The notes beneath the pieces are model-generated. The model made no database searches. It saw only the letters and a program-made list of their open reading frames with translations, and had not been told where the DNA came from. Below are positions 35,947 through 49,149 of a stretch of DNA of 64,000 bases, piece after piece. Each line of letters begins with the position of its first letter. Position 1 is the first letter of the stretch. The position numbers and the translations under genes are program-made. The stretch lies in assembly GCA_028551475.1 (NCBI GenBank), contig CM052356.1, forward strand, positions 4,846,001-4,910,000, read 5' to 3'. This DNA comes from Casuarina equisetifolia (taxonomy: Eukaryota; Streptophyta; Magnoliopsida; Fagales; Casuarinaceae).

Positions 35947-38900
35947 TTAAGTCCTAATTCGGATGCCGGGGATGCCTTTCAAACCCATTTTAAGGGCTGT
36001 CCTCCTGAAGAGCGCGGGAGGCTTCTCTAAACCAATTGACTGAGAAAACTGGTTGGCTAATTCGGCAAGTGTGGTCTTATCCCTGCCAATTTCCCTGATT
36101 GAGTTATAATAGCCAAGCCAAGCATGATATGCAGCTTCTTTGATGCTGCCATCAATCTTTGCCAAAGAATCATCAATCTGTCAAGTATAAACGTATCCCA
36201 AGGATTACAATTAGGATACCAGTCGAGACTGAGAAGCTAGCAATGCACATTTCTAAAATGTGAGATATGTTAAAGTAATGCCATTTGAAAAGCAATCTCC
36301 CAGTCTACAAAGCAGACTTCCAAATGCATCGGGGATTTTAAAACGTTAAGTTGCCGGATTTATTCCCTTAAACTATGCCATGTGTCTAGAATTATTTCTG
36401 GCCAACGCACTGTAAGTTTCTTTGTTGTTAAGCTAATACCATGTATGTGGCTATGTTGCTATGTTGTCAGGATACTGTATGCATCTCATCAATGTGATGA
36501 TTATGGTGGAAAAGATAGATTGGCTATCTTCTAATGAGTAAAATCCTTTTTCTTTTTCCATTCTTTGGCACTAGAAAATTTTTTGTTGGATTCAGGTGAC
36601 TTACATTGTTTATATGTAATTGTCTAATGTACTTTCATATTTTTAAATTGCATTTACAAGGATGTTTCTGTGCTAATTTTGTTTCACACTTATAACCTTA
36701 ATGACTTAGTTCAATCTATCTTGAAAAAATAATTGCAAAAAGAAACTCAAGCACGTTAACTTGACCACTAACCTTTAACTTTATTTCAGGATCCAAACGA
36801 GGTAAAGGAACTTTCTCAAGAGGCAGGTCTTTAATTTCATCTAAGAAATATTCTTCCCAAGGTGCAAGCAACAATATGCCTTCCCCTTCTTTGCCTTGTC
36901 GTCCAGTTCTTCCAATACGGTGTATATAGTGTTCCCGGCCTGAAGGAATTCCGATCTGGGGAATAAACAATCTTCACATTAGCTTACCTTACTAAGGTAA
37001 TGCAGACAAAATATATGATTATATATAGGATCCGATTTGGCATATGCTTCAATAATTTTTCATTACTGGTCCAGATTTCCTGATTGATTAACAACAACTG
37101 AAACAGCTAATCCTTGTTTCCCATGAAATATTAATTAAGCATTTGGACATCCACTGAAACTGAATAACTGGCTTAACTTTACCAGAAGAGGAGCAGAAGC
37201 GAAGGACAAAATACTGAAACTAAGTCCCAATCCTTCTGATTGAAAAAAAAAAAACAACTATGCTAATTAGGCCCGAGGGTCAACCCCCTCAAATATGTAA
37301 TTAGTAGCAATTTCCTCCCACAGCTAGTACATTTCCAATCTTTGTCCTCTTTGACCTCAATTCAACATTCTCACCATGTGATGAAAGAAAATAGAACGCA
37401 TTAAAAAAAAAAAAAAAGATTATCATATGATAGTGAAAGTAAGCATGTAAATTTACTATTCAATAGGATAGAAGCTAGAAAAATATTAACAATGGGAAAA
37501 GATTGCGCTTAAACATAGGATTGGCCCCTCAAATTTTGAAGTTCAGGAAGATATTTGTAACTGCCTTTTGACTCTATGGTGGAAATTTCAGTCCACCCAG
37601 ATATTTCTTGTCGCTCCTTTTCTTAGATACTTGTTCATAAACCTTATTGATTTTCATACTTGATGATAATGGATGACTATTCAAATAATATAATGATGTA
37701 TTTGTAAAAAACAGAAAACGAATTAGAGAGAAAAACTCCAATGGAATCCAATGTTAACAATGGTTAAAAAGAGAAAGTAGATTTTCCCAAATTCAAGACA
37801 GAGAAAAGAAGGGCCAGTTTGAAGATTATAGAAGGGATATACGTATCACCATGATTTTCAAATGTAAAGACCCCTGGTAAATCAGTTTGAGGATTTTGTC
37901 CTTGCTGATCCACAATTAGTTTTACGCAGAAATTAAACACAGTTGATGTGTCTATTAAAGGAGAAGCTGTCAAGAGATGCAAAGTTAATGATATATGTAA
38001 AATACTATATGCAGATAGTGAGTTAAATCAAATTCCTGTATACATACCTGAATAACCAAAGTAACATCAGGGTAGTTTATTCCCCGTGCTGAAACATCAG
38101 AGGTGACAAGAATTAGTCGTTTGGATTCCCTGAATTCATCCGATATGCGAGTTCTGTAAAGTTGAGGCTTTCTAGAATGTATCTCCCTAACATTCATTTT
38201 CATCTCCCGGAGAAGTAGATAAATGAGTGACGTTAACATCCCAGTTGTGCAAAACACAATAACCTGAGTGTAAATAGAAATGTTTAGCCTTGTGGACACA
38301 CATGTTAAGAAATGAAAAAGCTAAAGCTAAAAATTCTTACCTTGTAGTCAGGTGATTGTGAGATATGTTCCTTCAAAAGATGGTACACAATTTGGGAATG
38401 CAATTCATGCGAAGCAACAAGACAAGACTGCTTAACCTTCATTTGAGGGAAAAATGGAAAGGAATATGAGCATCATAAGCTTCAAAGGTAAAAGTTAAGA
38501 AACAACCGTCACATCTATTGTCACGATAGTACAGGATCTGAATACAACTTAAAGAACATAAAGATAGAATCAATGATCAGCCTAGACACATTTCATCAGC
38601 TTAAATGTTATACAAGAAGTTCAAAAGCAATAGTTTTTATTTTTATTTTTTATTACATGGTTATAATATACCTGATTAGGAGTTTCTACAGAGCCCAGAC
38701 CCACTGTGTCAATAAAGGCATGTTCTCTTTTCAGAACAAGTTGAGATATTCGGCGAACCTACATATTTATGACCCAGAAATAGAATTGAAGTCATTTCGT
38801 ATGGAAAATAAATAAAATGGTTTAGTGCCTGAGATGACAGATAAAGGAAATGTAACCTCTTTTGGGATGGTTGCAGAAAACAATAGGGATTGTCTCTGAC

Positions 38901-41859
38901 GGGGCAAGCAATCAACAATTTTCTCCATGTCCTTCCGAAATCCCAGGTCTAGTAAGTGATCAGCTTCATCAACTACAAGGATCTTCAGCCTCATCAAACG
39001 TGCAGACAAACCAGACTTATTTTCTATGTGATCCAGCAACCTACCAGGGGTTGCAACTATGAACTGCATAAAATCCATTTGTAAGAAAAAAAAAAAGCAA
39101 GTCATTATTTCCTGCATTGATGTTGTGACAGCTGAAAATAGGAGTGTTTTGCTTTTCTGAAATATATTGCCCAATCTCTAAGCAATCACACGCTCTAGGG
39201 GCCAAATCTTTAAAATTCATAATGCATAAGCAAACCTGGGATGGATCTGACTCTAGTCGCTTCAGGTCATCTTTGAAACGTGTAGCTCCAACTAGTGTTT
39301 GTACACCAATGCTATCATGGTACTTTAGCATAACCTTTGCTTCTGCAGCAATCTGACTCGCTAGTTCCCTCGTGGGGCAGAGAATCAAAGCATAAACTGG
39401 AGGTACCCGTTGAACGGTATTTTCACTTGTAGCCTTTAAAACTGCTTCAATAGTAGGAAGCTGTTTGTATTTAACAACACCATTTGAAGGAAAGAACAAA
39501 AGCTATTATAATTAGTTCGCATGAACATAAAGGGGCCAGTGTGTACCAAAAAAGCTGCACTTTTGCCTGTACCAGTTTTAGCCTTGACCAAAGCATCCTT
39601 GCCTGCCTCCATAGCAGAACAGAGACTATCAATAACTTGATTCTTTTGATTTGAAGAGATCAAACATCTTTAAGCAATGCAAATCTACTCAAAGTAGATC
39701 AGAAGAACATAATACTGCAGTATGGAATTAGCATTCAAACAAACAATTAATCAAGTAAACAACAGTTAACCATCCGAAAGCTGAAAACAAGACATCTGCA
39801 TAAAAGATGAACTGCACATGGTTTACCAAAGTGCAACCCATTACAGCAATTATAAGGTCCTCAAACTTTTTATATACCATAACGCCATCAAGAGCTATCA
39901 GCAAGACAAGAAAGTAGATCTTAACCTAATCACAATGCTTCACTTTAGCAGTCAAATTCCTGTTTCTACATACTAATCATATTGATAGTTCATTCAGTAG
40001 GCATCGCAGGACTACAGAAGCACGCCTCAGATTTATTCCTGTGTCTTAACTCCCTAGGACATCACCTCAATCATCCCAATCCTGTGGATACAAAACCCAT
40101 TTCGCTCACATCTTCAACTTTGAAAGGGTATAGGTAACGAACATGAACTTACATACTTGAATACAAAGTTTGCCATTGGATGACACCACTCAGCAATGCC
40201 AACAAATCCTATCACAAATTTAGCGACTGTAGAGCCCAAGCTCATAGAAAATGACAGAATGAAATAGTATCAACAATACCTAACTTGGTGATCAATGAGA
40301 CTACGAACTATCACTGAGAAAACTACTGAGAAAGCCAAAGAAGCCGACAACATACCCTCAAGGCAAACAGATAGTGTGGCCTCCTGTACTCGTGTCATTT
40401 GAACATACCCAGCAGCAGAGAGTGCCCTGACCGTTAATGGAGATATCCCACACTCATCAAATCTGGATTTCAAAGAGAAAGAGGGGGGAAAAAAAAACGC
40501 CAAAATTTCTTGTCAGTACAAAGGAATTCCCAAAATTTAAAAACTTTATCTGTGCATCAAAAGCAATTCTATCACAACCAAACTTTTATACGCTCCATGC
40601 TGACTGCTGAAACAGACAAATGAAAAGATAAAAGTGTAACCTCATAGTTTACAACAATTAACTACAAATAATGCAGTTCAAGATGACCAATGAGTAATTC
40701 TTTGGACACTTCTTTCCTTATTGCTAGTATCCAATTGTCTACCAAACAAGGCATATAAGTCCACCAACAATCACAATTATCGCACTAAAACCACTGGATA
40801 CCTTTTCTGACTAAGAATAGATTCCTCCTCGCCCTTCTCCCTCTCATTCTCAACCACACTCCTCCTCTTGCTAAGGTCACGCCTTATCACCTCAATACTG
40901 TCAGAATTATTGCACTCCTCCGCCAACTTCTGCAGAGGCACCCTCTTGGTTCTCTTTATATCATACTTCCCCAGTGAAGCACTACTTCCCACCACCTTTC
41001 TCACTCCCCTCCCACCCCTCACTCCCTCATTCTCATCTTCCAATCCCTCCTTTCCCTCAACACTCAGCCTCGGCCACCTCGAACTTGAAGAGCCATTGAA
41101 ATACCTCTGCGACTCACCCTCAAAATCAGAATCATCACTCCCAGAATTCTCGTCATCCCGCCGGAATTTCACATTTTTTAAATTCCCCTCCCTCTGATTT
41201 CCCACCAAATTCCGCGGGAGGGGTCGCGCCTGCTTGCGCACCACAGGACCGTAATTCTCGTCGTCGGAACTCTCCGAGCTATCATTTCGCCGAAACCGCC
41301 GCCAGCTCTGCGCGGAGTAGTTCCTTTTAATAACAGAATTGCCATAAGCATTCGTCAAATTCGTATTTTCCCGCCCCTCCGAGACCAGCCTTCCCAAATC
41401 GACCAGTGACCCAATCGATCCTCTCCGTCCGGTCGGCCCTGCAAAACCCGAACGCCGGCAAGGTTCACCTGCCGGAGGGGGCCTTAACGGACCATCATTC
41501 TCATTCCAAAGATCTTCAGCTCCTTCTTTCATGAAACGGTTGGCTAGGACTTTGATATGATCCGTGGGGCTCATCGGGCCGTGACCGGCGGACGGATCCG
41601 TGGTAGCATTCGGGTCGGGTTTTCCAGCGAGTTTGGCACGAATTTGGGAGCGGATTCGGGCCTGGTAGAGCTGCTTTTCCTGCTCAAGGAGACGTTTCTC
41701 TTTCTCTTTGGCCCGCTTCTCGTGCATGCGTTTCCATTGCCACTTGTTTACGCCGCCGGGGAAGGTGCGTGGCCCGCCCCCCATGGAGCGCGTAAAGACG
41801 AGAGCAGAGACAAGCTTCGAAAAGCTTTTGGGACGCTCTAGTAGAATTGAAAGGGACAT
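35947..41859 (-). CDS. DEAD-box ATP-dependent RNA helicase, RH26/RH31-like
   Basis: Unwinds or remodels RNA using ATP; Arabidopsis relatives are organelle-associated or stress-related. Ten exons join in frame: 40802-41859, 40356-40462, 39547-39602, 39236-39460, 38857-39063, 38672-38758, 38341-38436, 38048-38263, 36773-36955, 35947-36177. They give 2466 nt and 821 aa, close to RH26 (about 850). The N-terminus (MSLSILLERPKSFSKLVSAL) looks like an organelle presequence and is followed by the group-specific RSMGGGPRTFPGGVNKWQWKRMHEKRA, a basic helix and a long acidic/Arg-Ser-rich linker. Core motifs are Q (FDECGISP...VQEATL), I AKTGTGKS (396-403), Ia PTRELA, Ib ATPGRLLD, II DEAD (514-517), III SAT (545-547), V ARGIN (about 672-676) and VI HRIGRTGR (696-703). 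Motif V normally ends in Asp, but here it is Asn675. The C-terminal tail (AAYHAWLGYYNS...GRDKTTLAELANQF) is typical. Confidence 0.94.
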
Positions 41860-42764
41860 CGAAAACTGGAGAAGTGCAGCTCGAATTCAAGCAGAGAGAA
41901 AGAGTGAGAGAGAGAAGTGTAGGGTTTAAGGAGGACGAAAATGATGAGTCAGGGTTTTAAGGGTTTTACAGTTAATAGAACGGATCTTTTTGAACGTAAA
42001 GGGGCCTAGGTCCTCTTCTTGGGCCTATAGGCCACCTAAAACTTACCAAGCATTTACCATTTACTTCCTAAAAGATTATTATAATTAAAGATGTACTTGT
42101 AGTCTTTTACATGTTCTTATTTGCTTATAAAAATTATGGGAAAAACATATAAATCTCGTAAGATAAAAGAAGTACTAAGCCAGCGATCATATTCCTAATA
42201 CCTTAACTTATTATCTTTTATATATTTAATTTATTGCTTTTTTTTCCTCAATAAATTGAATAAATTTTATTTTACATGATATTAATATTCAAACCTAAAT
42301 ACATCTATCAATCAAATGTGACAACTGATCCCCATGGTCTCCCTACATTTGTGGTTAAAGATTGCATTGAATCTTTCTAAAGTCCATTATATGTCACACA
42401 TTGTAATGTAAAATGTTGTTTTTTTTCTCTTGTAAACGAATTTTTTTAAAAAAATTAAAACTACAAATGACTCATTAAATCAATATAATTGCAAAATACC
42501 GTTCCTGAATCCTTAAAAAAGGTAAATTATAATTTGCTTGATAGTATTAGATAACCGAGGACCTATCTGTTTTGCATGCAAATTTGGTTTGACCAGAAAA
42601 ACATTCCAAAGTGCTTTTTGGCACGTAAAATACATAGTTTTCACACCCATGAACTTTGTTACACATCAGCAGCACAGGATAGTAATTGAATCACAATACA
42701 TAAAGTAACGAACAGAATAGCATGTTTATTCCAGAGAAAGCTGATGAACTCGACTTGATCACTC
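41860..42764. other. Helicase promoter side and C2-gene 3' flank
   Basis: A short GA-rich leader (41880-41935) lies upstream of the helicase ATG, then AT-rich DNA. No coding sequence or repeat was recognised. Confidence 0.4.
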
Positions 42765-44373
42765 TCAGTATGAAGACTCTTTCCATCCGCCATAGCTTTC
42801 CTCTTTCCCACCAAAACCCCGCTCTCTCAGTGTCTGCAACAAACAGCCAACAAAAGCTTCGATTAGGGAATTAAGATAATCATCAAGTGTTGCATTTATC
42901 CTTGCAATCTTCTGGATTGAGATGATGGCAGTGATGAAACAAAGGAGAGGATACCTCGGGAGTGAAAGTGAGGGCAACTCTAATTTCTCCACAAAACTTT
43001 TCATCCTTGACTACATTGTATACTGTTGGAGGGAGCTTTCCTTCCATAAACACCGGTTCCAGAGGAACGCTGCAAGGATGATCAGAACAAAGAAAACCCG
43101 GTTCTTAAATGCCAAATCTTCATAACATAAAGTCCTGAGTGTTTCCTTGGAAAGCCTAAACCGACCACTTACAGAGGCAGTGTAGTGAGATATTCTACAC
43201 TAAAATTAAGAAGATCTAGTGCATTCATGAGCTCATTTCTTCTATTGCTTTAGTCATTATGATTGTGCAGTCAGAAACTATGCAGTTGATCCTGGCTGAA
43301 TACTGAAGCCCAGTGGATGTACAAGTATTTCGACAATGCAGAATCCAATTAAGTCAAAGACAATTCTTTAAGCTTAGCAATTGATTTTATAACAGATCTC
43401 AAACTACCTTCAAAAGAAAGTTTTAAAGAACTCACTTTGCTTCTCCCACCATATCATCAGCAGTTCCAGCATCACTGTCCATTATTTTCAACGTGAGTTC
43501 AGAAGCATTGTCCGCAATGGTGAAGACAAAACTCTCATTCCACTCGGGCTCCGTCCCTTTTCCTGCAGGAATAGTTCATCAAAAAGGGGGAACATCATCC
43601 CTACACCCAAAGATCATTAATATGCCTGTAATTCTGTGATTAAACATCTTTCTAGAAACCTTTTTAGCGAGGTGCCTGACAACATTCACCAGAGGAACTT
43701 TTTATATGGTACAAACTCTGTTGAATTTGTTCAACCACAACAATTAGAGCTGAATAACGAGAGCCTACCTTCTGCAACACTGCTTTTTTGCTCTTGACTG
43801 CGGCAAATGAGGACTACATAAGGATCCATCTTCTCTGCCATACAGATTCAAAATCCATCAGACTTAGATGGGTCTCAAGATGAAACAGATTTCAACAGAA
43901 GCAATTAAAATAACATCACAATAATGAGGTAAAAATTCTACTTCTCATCAAAAGAGACAAAGAACAGTTCTTCGATCTACAAAAATTTATAACACCTGCC
44001 ATCTATTACAAGAAGCAACAGTAACCCAAGTCTCTTTTGGGCTTTTATTAGCTGAACATCGTCGTCGTCGTCGTCGTCGTCACTGTCCTCATACAATCTA
44101 TAATGATCTTCCGATGTAAAAAATCATTGCATTTAAACACCATATTTCAACAGCATTTTTTCAATTTCCTCTGTTTTCTTACTGACTAAACACAACAGAG
44201 TCCGGATCGTTAGCCGTAAAGACGCCACACCAAAAGGGTCTGCCCCAAAAAGATCAAAAGCATATATTCAGGCGAGAAAACGAGAGAAAACTGTGATGAC
44301 ACTTACTGAGAATATCGGAGTTTTCCAGTCCCTTAGCACCAACAAGAAGGACTTCTAGCGTTCCTTGAGGCAT
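42765..44373 (-). CDS. Small C2-domain protein (elicitor-responsive protein/16 kDa phloem protein-like)
   Basis: A single C2 domain, a calcium-dependent phospholipid-binding fold, as in rice ERG1/ERG3 and cucurbit phloem protein PP16. Five exons, 44307-44373, 43769-43834, 43436-43562, 42955-43069 and 42765-42833, join in frame to 444 nt and 147 aa. The start MPQGTLEVLLVGAKGLENSD is the usual first strand of this group, followed by MDPYVVLICRSQEQKSSVA, the strand EPEWNESFVFTIAD and the acidic loop KIMDSDAGTADDMVGEA. The last part reads IRVALTFTPE and a Gly/Ser/Tyr-rich tail. The Asp positions expected to bind calcium (SD near 20, MDPY, DSDAGTADD) are at least partly present. There is no signal peptide. 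The gene appears intact. Confidence 0.93.
44061..44081 (+). repeat. (GTC)7 microsatellite in intron 1 of the C2 gene
   Basis: Seven perfect GTC units, a short trinucleotide run lying in non-coding intron sequence. Confidence 0.95.
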
Positions 44374-45827
44374 TTTTGAAAGCTGGAAGGATCAGATCTT
44401 CAAGAGACAGACACCAAAAGAGGATGATGAATGATGGATTCCAACCTTTTCACTTCTTCCTTTTGGATCTCTCTCTCTCCCTCTTTTTCTGGGAACCTTT
44501 TCTTATAGCACCATGAACAGCGTCAGAGAATGTCATCCATTATGTACCCGGCAAAAACCGGTTCGATGAAAACTGGACCGTTCGCAGGCGAGGAATTCGG
44601 ACGCGTTTTCGAAGAAAATGGACGGTGGGGAATCCATCGGCGCAGGCTATGGCCGTGATTGAGAGGCACCTAGACCATGTGCTCACGTGCGGCAACAACG
44701 TGCCGGACAAATAATTATTTAGGTGATTTTCTTTACCTATTTTGGTAAGACAGAATTCGTTGACTTAAAACAGCAAAGGACAGAATATAAAATTGAGCTT
44801 AGGCCCAAAGAAGGAGTTTCATTAATGAGCCGAAACGACAAAGATTAAGGTTTTAGGTTCGGCCCATGTCTCTTACAGGCCTTAGAATGAGGAAAGCCGA
44901 AGCTCAAATCTATTGGGCTTGCATTTACTGCTTTAGTTCAGATGTGACAGTCTACTGGCATATCAAGAACACATTTGTACGTGTGAGTTCCGTATGTATA
45001 TATTGTAATATAAAAAAAAAAATTAAGAAAAGAGTCCACAAATACTTAGTTTAATTAAGAATATATGTTGTGAAACTGTTTAGTTTTAAATTCAAAACAC
45101 TCATATGTGTGAATAAATTCTAAGAAGTAGTAAAATTGAACAAAGTTTGTATAGAAATTATATAGGAGAATGTCCTTCATCAGAATTTGAGTAAAATTGT
45201 TGTCAAGAATGGTAGGATAAAAATCTTGTATTATTCGAAGTTTTGATTAGGAATCCCTTCTGTAGAATAGTCGATTTCCTACTTTTGAATTAAAAGATTG
45301 AGGAAGCAACTCAGGAAGGGTGCTTTTCCATGACATCTTTTGCTGCTCTGGACTTTGGAAGGATACAATCAATGGTGCCACCCTTTCAACCACAGTAATC
45401 TAATTCGTCCCATCATAGCTGTTGACAATCAAGAAAGTATGTCTCCTTAGACTCTGCTCCTGGATGGAAACTTGTAAAAGTTGGTACCTTCCCAGGATAT
45501 TCGTCCTAACCTTATCTTTTACATAGAAAAAGCATGTTATTGCTATTTGTCAATCATGATGTGCACACAATAATATGAATTTAATTTGTGTTTGGAGTGA
45601 CCCTTTTGAGAGAGATTTCCAAGTGATGTGAGCCCAGATCTGATCTTGGATTATGTCTTTGAACACAAAAAAGAAGAAGCACTTTGGATCATAAGGTAGT
45701 GTTTATGAGAAGCAACATGTCTTTATTTCTTTTAGTACAGCTGAGGAAAGATACAAAGACAAACTAGAGGTTATTTTCTGCAAGCTCTCAGAGCTTTAAA
45801 TAGGTAGTGATAAACACAAAGGCTCTA
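44374..45827. other. Intergenic DNA between the C2 gene and the first thaumatin-like gene
   Basis: A CT/GA-rich leader (44450-44500) precedes the C2 gene. The rest is AT-rich. A 200-base segment around 45300-45510 has higher complexity and might be a decayed gene fragment on the minus strand, but I could not match it. Confidence 0.4.
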
Positions 45828-46559
45828 TCACTCTTCACTTAGATTTTCAACCATCTCAATAGGGAAATGAGGGGAGCCTCTTGGGCAGAAGACGACTCTG
45901 TAATTAGTGCCACCAGGGCATGTGAATGTGCTCGTAGGATCATCCTGAGGGTAACTGTAAGCATCTGGGCACCTGGTTTTGAAGAACCTGGAGAAAGTGG
46001 TCGGTCCGCAGCTTCCATACCCCTGAGTGCAGCAGTACTCGTTGGTCTTGAAAACTGTACACGGATTATGGCAGCCACCGGGAGTCTTCAGTTCCCTGGG
46101 GCACTGCCCGTTAATGTCAGCAGTGCACTTGATGCCGCGGCACCCGCCGGAGGTCGGGCTGAAGTCCATGGGGATGTTGAACCCGTCCACCAGCGAGATG
46201 TCAATGAAATCCTTGTTACCGAACTGGTTCAGGGCGTATTCAGCCAGGGTATTCGGAGGGACTCCCCAGCCTTTGCACTCCAAAACTCCACCGCAGTCCC
46301 CGGTCTGGCAATGGCCGCGGCCACTCCCATCGAAGTTGCAGTTTGTTCTTCCCCAAATACGAGCCATGGCGGTGCCGGCGGCTACATTTAGCCTCCAGCT
46401 TTGGCCGCGGTCCAGGCGACGACCACCACCGGGGCTGGCTGCTGCCCAGACAGTGTAAGGACAGTCGTTGCGGATATCAAAGATGGCTGCTTGGGAGGAG
46501 ATGAAGAAGAAGGTTAAGAGGAGTGGGAAGGACAACAAGAAGTTGGCCGAGGACTTCAT
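45828..46559 (-). CDS. Thaumatin-like protein 1 (osmotin/PR-5 type, with C-terminal extension)
   Basis: Pathogenesis-related PR-5 family; members permeabilise or bind fungal walls and respond to osmotic stress. Intronless, 243 aa. Residues 1-24 are a signal peptide ending SSQA. The mature part has the standard 16 cysteines (eight disulfides), the family signature [16 protein letters not shown] and the acidic-cleft region [30 protein letters not shown]. It has a 17-residue tail after the usual VVFCP end ([17 protein letters not shown]), like the vacuolar-sorting tails of osmotin and PR-5d, so vacuolar delivery is likely. The two other intact cluster members end at FCP and are probably secreted. 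This gene lies outside the 7.6-kb duplication. Confidence 0.95.
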   Translation of the reverse strand: MKSSANFLLSFPLLLTFFFISSQAAIFDIRNDCPYTVWAAASPGGGRRLDRGQSWRLNVAAGTAMARIWGRTNCNFDGSGRGHCQTGDCGGVLECKGWGVPPNTLAEYALNQFGNKDFIDISLVDGFNIPMDFSPTSGGCRGIKCTADINGQCPRELKTPGGCHNPCTVFKTNEYCCTQGYGSCGPTTFSRFFKTRCPDAYSYPQDDPTSTFTCPGGTNYRVVFCPRGSPHFPIEMVENLSEE

Positions 46560-47420
46560 TTTTCTGCTGCTAAGTTTCTGTAGATGGCTTGGTTTGATCC
46601 ATTCAGGAACTCCAGCGCTTAAATAGAGGAAGGGTCGTGTTTGGCTTGACGTTCATTATTGCAACTTGGACACTTTGTAATTAAAGGTGAGGCGGCTACT
46701 CGCATACTTTATCATGTGGATAGAGTCAAAAAAATTTGCATGATTCTGACAAGCCTGAAGACACAGGGTGCGGCCTCCACAGGAAAGAGATAATCATCAT
46801 TTTTTTAAATTTATTTTCCAACCTAAGTAATTTGAAAGCTTGTGATAAGCATATAATTTATCAAAGTCTCTTATATGCTGTCTCGGTCCATGCTTCTACG
46901 GTAGAACTTTCAAAGATGGAAACTCCTCGTATCTTTTAGAGGCAGGGGATATCCGCACGCCACGACAAGCAGATGACTAGGTGCAATTATTCAAACAAGC
47001 TTTTGGTCATGAAATGGTAGGTGCAATTATTGTAACTTTTCTTTATGCTGTTGCGATAGAAGGTAGACACCTAGAGAGCCATCAAGTTGAAGCTGCCTCC
47101 CATCCAACCTAGAAAGACAATCCAATTGACCAAACATGGGCGCTTCTGGCTTCCATTGGCTTGATACATTTTCTTATTGGGCCATTGCTTCCAGTGCTAC
47201 CAATATTCATGGGTCTCCAGATCTGTAGGAACGGATTTACATCCATCACGGGCCTGTAATTCACTTCAGGACTGCCCGATGCTGTCGGCTGCACAGAAGA
47301 TGCCCCAAGGTTCATTATTTTCTTGACAGTAGATTGTCCTGTTCTATGAGTTTTTGTTTCATAATTTCACATGTGAACTAAAACGGGGGTTAGCTTTAGG
47401 AGAACAATATTAGAAAAAGT
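46560..47420. other. Thaumatin-like gene 1 upstream region
   Basis: Promoter side of the first thaumatin-like gene. A 68-codon minus-strand open frame at 47109-47315 matches no family I know. The 7.6-kb duplicated unit begins at 47421. Confidence 0.4.
46618..46625 (-). promoter_or_regulatory. Probable TATA box of thaumatin-like gene 1
   Basis: TATTTAAG on the minus strand, about 60 bases before the ATG, in an otherwise GC-balanced stretch. Placed by position and motif only. Confidence 0.45.
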
Positions 47421-49149
47421 GCTTATACATTGAAACTATCCTTCATACAGAAACGAGATGGTACCTAAAAATAATATTGGAATATTTTTAAATTTTATAT
47501 GTTAGAGTAGAACAATTTGATTTGAAAAGGTAAATTATATTAATAAATATTAAAGTATAAAAACATATATGTATATCTTAACATTACAGAAGTCAAATAT
47601 TTATAAAAATATGAAAGTTGAAAGCTTTTAAATCTCATTCAAAATAATATTTCTTTAAAAGAATTTTATATTTTTAAACAAAAAAATTCTCCATCATATT
47701 ACCTTTTTTATTTTTACTAAGAGAATATGAATATTAATTATTTTTCCCTGAAAACATATTCTATTTCGTTTAGCTTATATAGAATAAGTATAAATTAAGA
47801 AAAATATCTTAAGAAATTTAATGGCTAAATTCATTTCTTTAATTGCTTTGATTATTTATTGTAGTTCTTTATTTCATTCTCTAATATCATGTCGGATTCC
47901 ATTTCAAGAGAGAATATTTTTTCAAATCATTTTTGTTCATGCACATTCAAAAAAGATATAACTCCTCTTGTTTATATGAGACCAACATAAATCATAATAT
48001 ATGCTTATCGAAGGAAGCCATTGTATAATATCTATTGTTGTAGAAAGTTTATCCCTACAAACAAGTTATTTAGTGAAATTATAGTTGTTAATGTCATAAG
48101 CTTAAATTAAATCATATTAATTTATTATCAACTTGCGAAAGATTGTTATAAATCTTTTGACAAAAATATGTAGAACTTGAAAAAATAAAGATAAGTATGG
48201 ACTTTAACTTGAGAAAACCTCATTAGCTCTAAGTCATAGTACTTTTATATCCAACTATATTATCGAAGTTCTTTTACATTTTTTTATTGTGAATCCATTT
48301 ATTTCATAATAAAACTTTTGAGAACGATCTATGAGATTCTAAAGCATATGTTCCAAAATGACTTTATTTCAAATTTTGAGATTCAATAAACCTAATTTCT
48401 TTTTCTTCTTTGGTAAGCAAATAGTTTGCCAAGCTACTTTGTAAGAAGAATGCATACTTATATTACTTGCTCATTTAAATTTCCTTAGAACAATTAATAA
48501 TTCATGAATGTTAAGAACATGATACACAACCAAGAAGCTACAACACATCCATAAACATTTCCCAACTTGGAGCCTAAGTCCACGTGCTAATCAAAGACAA
48601 GAAGGCACGAGTCTTTTGCCCACACCAAGATTGTCCGTCTTTGGGGTTGAGTTGGATGACATGGAAAAAAGAGCGGCTCTCTGATATTATATGAAAACTC
48701 AAAATCTACCTTCATTTAAAAAGTGTTATCGAAGAGAAAAATTGTTTAAACTTATAAGATATATTATAAGCATTATTCTCTCTAATGTAAAATTTTATTA
48801 TTCAATATTTTCTTACAGTTCAAGATTGGTCTTTTGTTAGCTAAGGATTAGCCTATTTTTGGGACTGAGTTGGATCATATGAAAGAAAATTTGTCTTTAA
48901 TATCATGTGAAAGATTCAAGTCTATTTCTTTTCAAAAAGCCTCAATGAGAAATAAAGTTGTCTAAACTTATAAAATATGTTACAAGTATTTTGTTATTGT
49001 CTAATACCACTCACCTAGGCCCTTCACGAATTTGGGCTTAGGAATTTGATAGACTACGCATTTACGCCTTGGACAAACTCATTATAGGAGTTTGAATTCG
49101 ACTTTTAACATTTAACCCACCAACAAAAAGAGCTTAAAATGGTTCAGCA

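Noticed and set aside
45867-46391. 174-codon open frame on the plus strand
   Set aside because: It lies fully antisense to thaumatin-like gene 1. Similar antisense frames lie over genes 2 and 3, as expected from the high GC of these exons; there is no family match.
47109-47315. 68-codon minus-strand frame upstream of thaumatin-like gene 1
   Set aside because: No recognisable family and no extension by splicing.
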